DNA from: Neoarius graeffei
Lineage: Eukaryota > Chordata > Actinopteri > Siluriformes > Ariidae
Assembly: GCF_027579695.1 (NCBI RefSeq)
Contig: NC_083577.1
Span: 33,402,198-33,466,197 of the forward strand
Direction of reading: 5' to 3'
DNA: 64,000 nt
In this document: piece by piece, positions 52,053-61,500 of the stretch
Layout of the letters: each line of letters begins with the position of its first letter
Numbering within the stretch: position 1 is the stretch's first letter
Notes under the pieces: model-generated
Database searches by the model: none
Seen by the model: the letters and a program-made list of their open reading frames with translations, nothing else
What the model was told of the DNA's origin: nothing
Translations under genes and position numbers: made by a program

Positions 52053-52430
52053 AACGGTGTTACTGTGGTGTAGTGGTTGGCACTTTCACCTCACAGCAAG
52101 AAGGTTCTGGGTTTGAGCCCAGTGTCAGGCGGGGGCCTTTCTCTGTGGAGTTTGCATGTTCTCCCCGTGTCTGCGTGGGTTTCCTCCGGGTGCTCCGGTT
52201 TCCTCCACAGTCCAAAGACATGCAGGTTAGGCTTATTAGTGGCTCTAGATTGACCGTAGGTGTGAATGTGAGTGTGAATGGTTATTTGTCTCTTTGTGTC
52301 AGCCCTGCGATGACCTGGCGACTTGTCCAGGGTGTACCCCGCCTCTCACCCACAGTCAGCTGGGATAGGCTCCAGCTTGCCTGCGACCCTGTACAGGATA
52401 AGCGGTTATGAATAATGGATGGACAGCAGT
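52053..52430 (+). repeat. tRNA-derived SINE, second of a tandem pair
   Basis: A 15918-family member with a slightly decayed head (cggtgttactgtggtgtagt) and complete body, ending ataatggatggacag. The right flank agcagtaataatag repeats the target of the first SINE again, so the two insertions used the same simple-repeat site. Confidence 0.86.
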
Positions 52431-52439
52431 AATAATAGT

Positions 52440-52622
52440 GGTAGTATCACCGGCAGGTTATGTTTTCGGCTATGTTTATTTGTTTGTTCCCAAAGTAACT
52501 CAAAAAGTAGTGAACGGATTTTGATTAACTTTTGAGGAAAGGTGAGCTATGGGCCAAAGAACAATTGATTAGATTTTGATGCAAATCCAGACATGTGGCT
52601 TGGCGGAGGTATGCACTCTACC
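52440..52622 (+). repeat. Short dispersed repeat related to 33364
   Basis: The stretch atcaccggcaggttatgttt, aaagtagtgaacggattttg, gtgagctatgggccaaagaa and cttggcggaggtatgcactc matches a phrase order recurrent in vertebrate and fish genomic DNA and resembles the layout of the 15027/33364 repeats. Non-coding. Confidence 0.4.
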
Positions 52623-52631
52623 CAGTGCCAT

Positions 52632-52746
52632 TATTATTAATAATAATAATAATAATAATAATGAGGTTGAGGTCGGGGTTATATTTAGGTGTAGGCGTAG
52701 TATTAATGAGCTGCATTAATAATGTATACCCTACTGCGCTCCCCCC

Positions 52747-52785
<39 letters not shown>
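52632..52785. repeat. TAA and CT microsatellites
   Basis: (TAA)n at 52633-52663 and (CT)n at 52749-52784, just upstream of the CpG-richer stretch that precedes the candidate first exon. Confidence 0.9.
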
Positions 52786-52786
<1 letters not shown>

Positions 52787-52799
52787 CTCGCTCCCTCCC

Positions 52800-53156
52800 C
52801 CACCCGCTTGCGCTTCTGTGAGTCCTTGCAGTCAGCGCACTGCTTGTTGGCCCCAATCTAAACCGGCTGCTTTTTTTTTTTTCCTTCCCAAATCAGTGAA
52901 GGTCAGAATGTGTCTCATTTCATCTCGCGCTCTGTAGACGCTCTTGCATGCACGCGAGAAGCTCAGTCGCTGTCCGTCGCCACTGCAACTCTATCAGTGC
53001 TCCTGGCTGTCTGTGAAAAGTGCAGCACTGAACCCGCGTGTTTCTCTTCCCAAACATGTTTTATATGAGCGTTTGGCGCATCAATACTGAATAAGGAATA
53101 ACCCAAGTGGAGAGGAAGACCAGACAAACTTGTCGTCGGTGTGAAATTATCGCTTC
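52800..53156 (+). promoter_or_regulatory. Possible 5' UTR/promoter region of a plus-strand gene
   Basis: This stretch is richer in C/G and CpG than its surroundings (atctcgcgctctgtagacgc, catgcacgcgagaag, gtcgctgtccgtcgccactg) and has no repeat signature. It leads directly into the candidate first coding exon. The upstream limit and a transcription start cannot be fixed; a TATA-like box is not obvious. Confidence 0.35.
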
Positions 53157-53217
53157 ATGATGGGAATCAGTGGCGTTTTCCTGGCCAGGAGACATGCAGC
53201 TGTGTGTGTGATACTGG
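53157..53217 (+). CDS. Candidate first coding exon with signal-peptide-like start
   Basis: Two adjacent ATGs (53157 and 53160) open MMGISGVFLARRHAAVCVIL plus one base, followed by CTGG|gtgagt, a strong donor. The residues are a short start, two arginines and a hydrophobic run, which fits the n- and h-regions of a signal peptide continuing into the next exon. The exon is 61 bp (phase 1 end). It follows a CpG-richer 5' region and is on the same strand as the first host gene, 19 kb downstream of its stop. I do not recognise the gene; the following exons are outside the window or lost among repeats. Confidence 0.45.
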
Positions 53218-53600
53218 GTGAGTTTCACTAAATACACCGCACACGCTCTTACTTCCAGGGCTGACAAATAAAATGAAGGAAACAAAACCAAAAAGTTTAT
53301 CATTTATCATGCATTTCAGATAGCTGACTAGTTCTCTGGACAATCCACAGACTTAAAATCACAAAAAATGCATGCACATTATTATTATTATTATTGTTGT
53401 TGTTGTTGTTGTAGATTCGCTATCGAATACTTTTATAACTTTGAGAATAAAAAACCCTTGCCTTATCACTAGGGTGCTACAATTATGGGAACATGTTTTG
53501 CACCTTTTTTATGCACATTTCTCCTGGAAACCTTTTTAAAATGATCAAAAGTGCACGGTTAATCCTTCAGTACCCACTACTCCAAAAGCTAATTAACAGT
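53218..53600. other. Presumed intron, nothing recognised
   Basis: Contains (TTA)n/(TTG)n at 53380-53412; no ORF of interest. Confidence 0.35.
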
Positions 53601-55032
53601 TATTCCATGAAATCGAGTCGTACATGAGCTGATAGCCGATGAGGCGCGTAGCACCGAGTTGGCTATAAGCAGTGGTGTAGTGGAGATTTTTAAAGTGGGG
53701 GTACACAATTCGTGACGTCATCGATTTGATATCATGTCAGAAGCGGTAGCCTTTGTTTGGTCGCCTATTTTGTTTGGTATGAATGATTTGTATAAATGTT
53801 ACGTTCTTTTAACAACACGAGGGCACAAGAAGACACTTTTTTTCAGACATTTTTTGGTGTGCAATTTTCATTCGTGTTTGTCAGTACAGCCCAACTGTTA
53901 TGGCGAAAAGCCGCGGTTTATTTTGTCTCCAATAAATATGCCGAAATGGCTAAAGAGGAACAAATTCGCCTTCTCCTTCCAAATGCATCGTCGTAGACAG
54001 CACCACTCTGCTGCTGGAACTCAACATAAACCTTGCATAGGTTTAACATGGACTATCAGGCGTGAAGCCAAAATATTGGAAATTATGATACACAAACACC
54101 TTTGTTCATGTTCGATTCATGTTCATTTGAGCCGAGCTGCATTCGGAATTCGATATTTTTACTAGCCTACTTACTGCCGTGGCAACAGCTACAGCATGTG
54201 TCCAGAAGTTCAAAAAAAGTCACGTCACTCACTCACATCGCATACAAACCAGCAACGGGCTGAAATTTATTATAAAAGGCACCAATCGAATAAATCAAGC
54301 ATTTAGTCTGGCGCGACTGAGGCACCTGCGTATACAAAATACATAACATGCAGCCGTTGGGTTAAGCCCTACCGTGCACTCCTTCTTAAAGACTTGAGTA
54401 TTTCTTTAAATTTGTCATTTCACATTTTTGGATGTACAACAAAACACTAAACAGGAAGGCCACAAAGATTATGAATTTCAAATCATATATATAATACAGT
54501 ATGTGGTGAAATTATCCGCGTAAGGATGACCAGGCAGGCGATTATATCAGTTCTGTTGCCCTCTCGGTGCTGCTACCATGAACGCCCGGAAATCACACAC
54601 ACGCGCGCGCACACAGAGAGAGAGAGAGAGAGACCCTACTGTTATTATTAGGTTATTCAAAATCATAATCATTGCTCAGTATTCAAAATACTGAGCAAAA
54701 ATCGCATTAGAACTTCAAAGATCATAAAGCATTAAACCGACAGATGGCGGAGTCAACCGTTTACATAATTCTAATATCTCGGCTGCGTTTAGAATGCATT
54801 CTACTTTGCGTCGCTACGTTTTACGTAACGTTCGATTTGGGGGGGGCATTGATGATGAGCACAAAGGCATGTCACTTACTGTAGAGCGTATAAACTCAGG
54901 CCATTGAAGTTTTTTTTTTTTTTGGAATCTCACCTCGGGAGAAGTGGGTGGACGGCGTACCCCTGCGTACCACGCCCACTACACCCCTGGCTATAAGCCA
55001 TGTACGATGAGATTGAGTGGAATAACTGTTTT
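53596..55032. mobile_element. Foldback MITE split by the hAT at 53670
   Basis: The left arm cagttattccatgaaatcga then gtcgtacatgagctgatagcc (53597-53635) is the inverse complement, with mismatches, of ggctataagccatgtacgat then gagattgagtggaataactg (54989-55029). The two arms enclose the hAT. Native size without the hAT is about 110 bp. Confidence 0.6.
53670..54989. mobile_element. hAT element with perfect 8-bp duplication gctataag
   Basis: The ends cagtggtgtagtgg and cccactacacccctg are inverted, and gctataag is duplicated exactly (53662-53669, 54990-54997). Sub-terminal motifs are ggggtacac on the left and gcgtacccctgcgtac on the right. A 143-codon frame at 53734-54165 has no transposase motif I can name. 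A mixed CA/CG/GA simple repeat lies at 54595-54632. Length 1320 bp. Confidence 0.9.
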
Positions 55033-55456
55033 ATTCTGTCTACATTCACTGGGTTTTGAGAAACAGAGCATTTTTATTTTTTTGCAAATTCGATAAATAC
55101 AAACTTTATACAAAACATCCGACAAAATCATTGTCGCTTAGAATGTAAACAAACCGGTGAAATGATGGTAGCAATTTGTGAAAAATGCTATAATAATAAT
55201 TCTTGAAAAATAAAATCAGATACGTTCTTATTGAATACTCTTATTCAACTTTTTTTTTAAACTTTTTTGTATTTTTTTTTAATTTGTATTCTTAATTGTA
55301 TTTTTTATTTTTATTATTTTTTTTATTTTGTCCTTGATTGGTTCAGCAAAGTGCTCCACCATTTTGTTTTTCTGTACTCATGGTATACTGTACGAGTTGA
55401 CGGCTACTCTACTACTAAGCTAATCAGAGTCTGCGATTTGTTCATATTCAGTGAAT
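55033..55456. other. AT-rich intronic or intergenic DNA
   Basis: Long T-rich runs (55248-55330); no feature recognised. Confidence 0.3.
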
Positions 55457-55468
55457 GTGGATAGAATA

Positions 55469-55836
55469 TCTCATCTCATTATCTGTAGCCGCTTTATCCT
55501 GTTCTACAGGGTCGCAGGCAAGCTGGAACCTATCCCAGCTGACTACGGGCGAAAGGCGGGGTACACCCTGGACAAGTCGCCAGGTCATCACAGGGCTGAC
55601 ACACAGACACAGACAACCATTCACATTCACACCTATGGTCAATTTAGAGTCACCAGTTAACCTAACCTGCATGTCTTTGGACTGTGGGGAAAACCGGAGC
55701 ACCCGGAGGAAACCCACGCGGACACGGGGAGAACATGCAAACTCCGCACAGAAAGGCCCTCGCCGGCCACGGGGCTCGAACCCGGACCTTCTTGCTGTGA
55801 GGCGACAGCGCTAACCACTACACCACCGTGCCGCCC
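55469..55836 (-). repeat. tRNA-derived SINE with 12-bp target duplication
   Basis: A minus-strand, near-consensus 15918-family member: head gggcggcacggtggtgtagc, B box cgggttcgagccc, tail ctcatctcattatctgtagc. gtggatagaata is duplicated exactly at 55457-55468 and 55837-55848. This is the best preserved copy and probably a recent insertion. Confidence 0.94.
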
Positions 55837-55848
55837 GTGGATAGAATA

Positions 55849-56236
55849 ATTAAAGGTATACAGGGCATACACTTTCCTAAGTAAACGCTAAATGTATGGA
55901 AGCAGTAGCTTGCCCTTCATTGTACCATGGGGGCAACAAGGAAAGGTACAGACTGCTAGCGTTAGCACTGAGAGTGTGTACGGGTCAATAGCTTAATTGG
56001 ATAATTAATAATGTATGTAGAGCACCTCCTGGTGGACAAGCTTGTTCGCTTCTCTTGAAACCTGCTCAAGTGTGCTGTGCATATCTAAGAAGCCTTTCCT
56101 GCCAGGTTTGCTTGCAAGATCTATGAGAGGCTCCTGCTTTAACTGTACATATGCTTGTTAGCAGATTTTTCTCTCTCTCTTTTATTCGCTCTTTCACCAT
56201 CTGTTTTGGCTGTTCTCTCTTGAGCTTGGTGCTTTA

Positions 56237-56302
<66 letters not shown>

Positions 56303-56447
56303 GTATTTCAGGTTTTGTGTGTGTAAGTATGAATTCATAGAGTAATTGGCTGCATGGATGCTGAAGCCACATTCAGTACCGTATTCTCATGTGGTGGCAC
56401 AGTTCATTAGTTCAGACTGCCATTTCCTGGTCTTATACATGGGACAC
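55849..56447. other. Unassigned DNA with a CA microsatellite
   Basis: (CA)n at 56240-56300 is the only clear feature. The minus-strand frame at 56372-56139 is made open by the microsatellite and is not a gene. Confidence 0.45.
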
Positions 56448-57916
56448 CAGGGGCGTCAGAAGCATTTTTAATGTGGGGGGGATACAGAAAATTTTTAATT
56501 AATTAGATGCCATTTCCTGCATTCTGGTGTATTTTTAACAGGTTGTTAAACACCTAATTTTACCTACAAAAGTCACTTAATTCAATGACTATTTTAGAGA
56601 CTCAACAATAAGTCCTCATTCAACTAGTCCATATATTCATCAGCCTGTTTTTAAACCCACTGCTCTGCCTAAGATAATGAGATGAATGTGACACAATTTA
56701 TCACCAACAATGACTTTATGGGTGCATTTTACTTTTTATTTTGTTTCCTTTTTTATTTAGTTGTAGATATAACACATGCCACTGTGCCAAGCAATAGTGA
56801 CACTCAACTGTATGTTTAAAAATAAGAATATTCATAATTTCACACAATGACCAGGCATGACATGGCATCATGCAAACTTCATAACACAAAATCACACACA
56901 AAAGAGGACTTCACACAATGAACAAGTGCAGTTTTGTCAACCTACATGCAATGGTGGTACTACAGTAACATTTACAGATGAGTATAACAAATAGATTTAT
57001 AGATATAACTCCTTCTTACATTGGTGCTACCACAATTTCTACCACTTCATAACTTTTATCCCCCTTTCCTTCACAATCCACCTGGAATAACATCCATCTC
57101 TCTCCATCGTTTTCCTTTCTACTATTCCTTCCCCAGACACTGATTTCCCATCTTACTTTCCAGAAAACTGGTAAAGACCAGACAAAACAAGGAATCAATA
57201 AATATCATCAGAGCAGACTTGACCTCATTCTTGGCATTACAGTAAGGCAGGCCTACTGGGTTTGAATTAAATGATAGCTAATATTAAGCTAGCTGATACA
57301 GTACATCTCCTAACATTGACTAGCCAGCTAACTGCACTAACATTTTCCATTGGGACAAAAAAAGAAAAAAAACCCTGTCCTGTGGGGAAATTTTGACTGA
57401 CTTTCCACTTCTTTGTAAAGAATCTCCTTATGTCCATTGTATCTGGGGAGGAGCAAATACTGCAAACAATTCATCATCAACCAAGAATACCCCATTAGGC
57501 TAAGCTTATTTCATTGTTTAGTTGAACATTAATTTAACGAGGCCTAGGGTTAATTTTGAGGGCATATAACAAAAGAATCAGGTTTTAGCAAAAGCTAGCC
57601 ATTGTGAGGTGGCAATGGGGCTGACGTCACCTCCTCTACTTTCGAGCAGCTGCACCAACATTTTTCTGCTCGTGCTGAGATTCACTTCACTCACGTGTGG
57701 TGAATTGTTGTCGGGAATGCCCGGAAAACCCGGAGTGGATTTTCAGTGGGTTGTATATTCTCTTATCGATCAAGTGGAATGGATTATTTCACGAAGCAAT
57801 AGAAACGGCGCTGGGTGAACTAATATTTTATGTTAAATGTGGGCGGGTCCAAACAATGAATTATGAAATGTGAAGGGGACATGTCCCCTTCACATTCAAT
57901 GGTGGCGACCCCCATG
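56448..57916. mobile_element. hAT element with perfect 8-bp duplication tgggacac
   Basis: The ends caggggcgtcagaagcatt and aatggtggcgacccccatg are imperfect inverted repeats, and tgggacac is duplicated exactly (56440-56447, 57917-57924). A self-complementary gaaggggacatgtccccttc lies just inside the right end (57872). No transposase motif survives in the small frames. Length 1469 bp. Confidence 0.87.
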
Positions 57917-57924
57917 TGGGACAC

Positions 57925-58547
57925 ACAAGAAAGGTGGATTTACTGATGGCTTTAACCATCAATACACATACTGTACACCATATCACAGCCACTTCTTTTT
58001 CGAGATGGATTCATCTTTCAAGGACACTGTTTTCACTTACTTGTTACATAGTGATTAGTAACACAAAGCCAAAATGAACAATCCTCAAGTAAATACATAT
58101 CTACTGAAATGGCACATTTTTGAACTATTAGTCACCTTAAACAGTTTTGCCAAAGCTTCTTCTAGTCTCTTTTTCTAGTGAAACAGGGTAATGCATGCTC
58201 TAAAGGTTCCTAGAAGTCACCAGATGAGGTAATTTGAATATTCATTGATCAGTGGCATATCAAAAGGTTTCATGAAGAAGGAAGATTTCTGAAGATGCGT
58301 AAAATTAGAGATTTATGAGAAAACAAATTAATGGATTATATATTATTTCTTAGAGAAAGAAGCCTTTCAAAACTAACAATTTCTGTGTTTACAAAATACT
58401 ACAGTTTCTGTCAAGAACTCCGAGAAAAGAAATGCGCAGTAGTAAGTCATTTGGAAATAGACACAAATGAAATGTTTACAGGTGGAAACACTGCTTTTAT
58501 TACTTGTAAATATAGCAAAGAATAGAGTTTGAAATGAACCGATAAGA
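57925..58547. other. Flank between hAT and minisatellite, nothing recognised
   Basis: AT-rich; the 64-codon frame at 58331 has no motif or splice context I can support. Confidence 0.3.
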
Positions 58548-58551
58548 ATGG

Positions 58552-61500
58552 GACAATGTTGATCAGAGATTGGCTATTGTGAAAAATGTTGATCAGTGAT
58601 TGTTCCCAATACCCAATCACTGATCAACATTGTTCACAATGCCCAATCTCTGATCAACATTGTTCCCAATACCCAGTGTTGATCAGGGATTGGGTACTGG
58701 GGGTAAAAATTTTGATCAGGGATTGGGTATTGGGGGTAAAAATTTTGATCAGGGATTGGGTATTGGGAACAGTGTTGATTGGGTATTGGGAACAGTGTTG
58801 ATCGGGTATTGGGAACTGTGATTAGGGATTGGGTATTGGGAACAGTGTTGATCAGGGATTGGGTATTGGGAACAGTGTTGATCAGGGATTGGGTATTGGG
58901 AACAGTGTTGATCACGGATTGGGTTTTGGGAACAGTGTTGATCAGGGATTGGGGATTGGGAACTGTGCTGATCAGAGATTGGGTATTGGGAACAGTGTTG
59001 ATCGGGTATTGGGAACAGTGTTGATCGGGTATTGGGAACAGTGTTGATCGGGTATTGGGAACAGTGTTGATTGGGTATTGGGAAGAGTGTTGATTGGGTA
59101 TTGGGAACAGTGTTGATCGGGTATTGGGAACTGTGATCAGGGATTGGGTATTGGGAACTGTGCTGATCAGGGATTGGGTATTGGGAACTGTGCTGATCAG
59201 GGATTGGGTATTGGGAACAGTGTTGATTGGGTATTGGGAACAGTGTTGATCAGGGATTGGGTATTGGGAACAGTGTTGATCGAGTATTGGGTATTGGGAA
59301 CTGTGCTGATCAGGGATTGGGTATTGGGAACAGTGTTGATTGGGTATTGGGAACAGTGTTGATCAGGGATTGGGTATTGGGAACTGTTTTGATCAGGGAT
59401 TGGGTATTGGGAACTGTGTTGATTAGGGATTGGGTATTGGGAACTGTGTTGATCAGGGATTGGGTACTGGGAACAGTCTTGATCAGGGATTGGGTATTGG
59501 GAACAGTCTTGATCAGGGATTGGGAACAGTGTTGACTGGGTATTGGGAACAGTGTTGACTGGGTATTGGGAACAGTGTTGACTGGGTATTGGGAACAGTG
59601 TTGACTGGGTATTGGGAACAGTGTTGACTGGGTATTGGGAACAGTGTTGACTGGGTATTGGGAACAGTGTTGACTGGGTATTGGGAACTGTCTTGATCAG
59701 GGATTGGGAACTAGGAAGTGTCTTGATCAGGGATTGGGTATTGGGAACAGTGTTGATCAGGGATTGGGTATTGGGAACAGTGTTGACTGGGTATTGGGAA
59801 CAGTGTTGACTGGGAATTGGGAACAGTGTTGACTGGGTATTGGGAAAAGTGTTGACTCGGTATTGGGAAAAGTGTTGACTGGGTATTGGGTGTTGGGAAC
59901 AGTGTTGATCAGGGATTGGGTATTGGGAACAGTGTTGATTGGGTATTGGGAACAGTGTTGACTGGTTATTGGGAACAGTGTTGACTGGGTATTGGGAACA
60001 GTGTTGATTGGGGATTGGGAACTGTGTTGACTGGGTATTGGGAACAGTGTTAATAAGGGATTGGGTATTGGGAACAGTGCTGATCAGGGATTGGGTATTG
60101 GGAACTGTGCTGATCAGGGATTGGGTATTGGGAACTGTTATCAAGGACTGGGTATTGGGAACAGTGTTGATCAGGGATTGGGTATTGGGAACTGTGCAGA
60201 TCAGGGATTGGGTATTGGGAACAGTGTTGACTGGGTATTGGGAACAGTGTTGACTGGGTATTGGGAACAGTGTTGACTGGGTATTGGGAAAAGTGTTGAC
60301 TGGGTATTGGGAAAAGTGTTGACTGGGTATTGGGTGTAGGGAACAGTGTTGATCAGGGATTGGGTATTGGGAACAGTGTTGATTGGGGATTGGGAACAGT
60401 GCTGATCAGGGATTGGGTATTGGGAACAGTGTTGATCAGGGATTGGGTATTGGGAACAGTGTTGATTGGGTATTGGGAACAGTGTTGACTGGGTATTGGG
60501 AACAGTGTTGACTGGGTATTGGGAAAAGTGTTGACTCGGTATTGGGAAAAGTGTTGACTGGGTATTGGGTGTTGGGAACAGTGTTGATCAGGGATTGGGT
60601 ATTGGGAACTGTGTTGATTGGGTATTGGGAACAGTGTTGATTGGGTATTGGGAACAGTGTTGATCAGGGATTGCGTATTGGGAACAGTGCTGATCAGGGA
60701 TTGGGTATTGGGAACTGTGTTGATTGGGGATTGGGAACAGTGTTGATTGGGTATTGGGAACAGTGTTGATCAGGGATTGGGTATTGGTAACAGTGCTGAT
60801 CAGGGATTGGGTATTGGGAACAGTGCTGATCAGGGATTGGGTATTGGGAACTGTGCTGATCAGGGATTGGGTATTGGGAACTGTTATCAAGGACTGGGTA
60901 TTGGGAACAGTGTTGATCAGGGATTGGGTATTGGGAACTGTGCAGATCAGGGATTGGGTATTGGGAACAGTGTTGATTGGGTATTGGGAACAGTGTTGAC
61001 TGGGTATTGGGAACAGTGTTGACTGGGTATTGGGAACAGTGTTGACTGGGTATTGGGAAAAGTGTTGACTGGGTATTGGGAAAAGTGTTGATTGGGTATT
61101 GGGAACAGTGTTGATCAGGGATTGCGTATTGGGAACAGTGCTGATCAGGGATTGGGTATTGGGAACTGTGTTGATTGGGGATTGGGAACAGTGTTGATTG
61201 GGTATTGGGAACAGTGTTGATCAGGGATTGGGTATTGGGAACAGTGCTGATCAGGGATTGGGTATTGGGAACAGTGCTGATCAGGGATTGGGTATTGGGA
61301 ACTGTGCTGATCAGGGATTGGGTATTGGGAACAGTGTTGATTGGGTATTGGGAACAGTGTTGATCAGGGATTGGGGATTGGGAACAGTGCTGATCAGGGA
61401 TTGGGTATTGGGAACAGTGTTGATTGGGTATTGGGAACAGTGTTGACTGGGTATTGGGAACAGTGTTGACTGGGTATTGGGAAAAGTGTTGACTCGGTAT

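Noticed and set aside
53734-54165. A 143-codon frame inside the hAT at 53670 as transposase.
   Set aside because: It has no BED finger, DDE or dimerisation motif that I can recognise, and no similarity to the other hAT fragments in the window.
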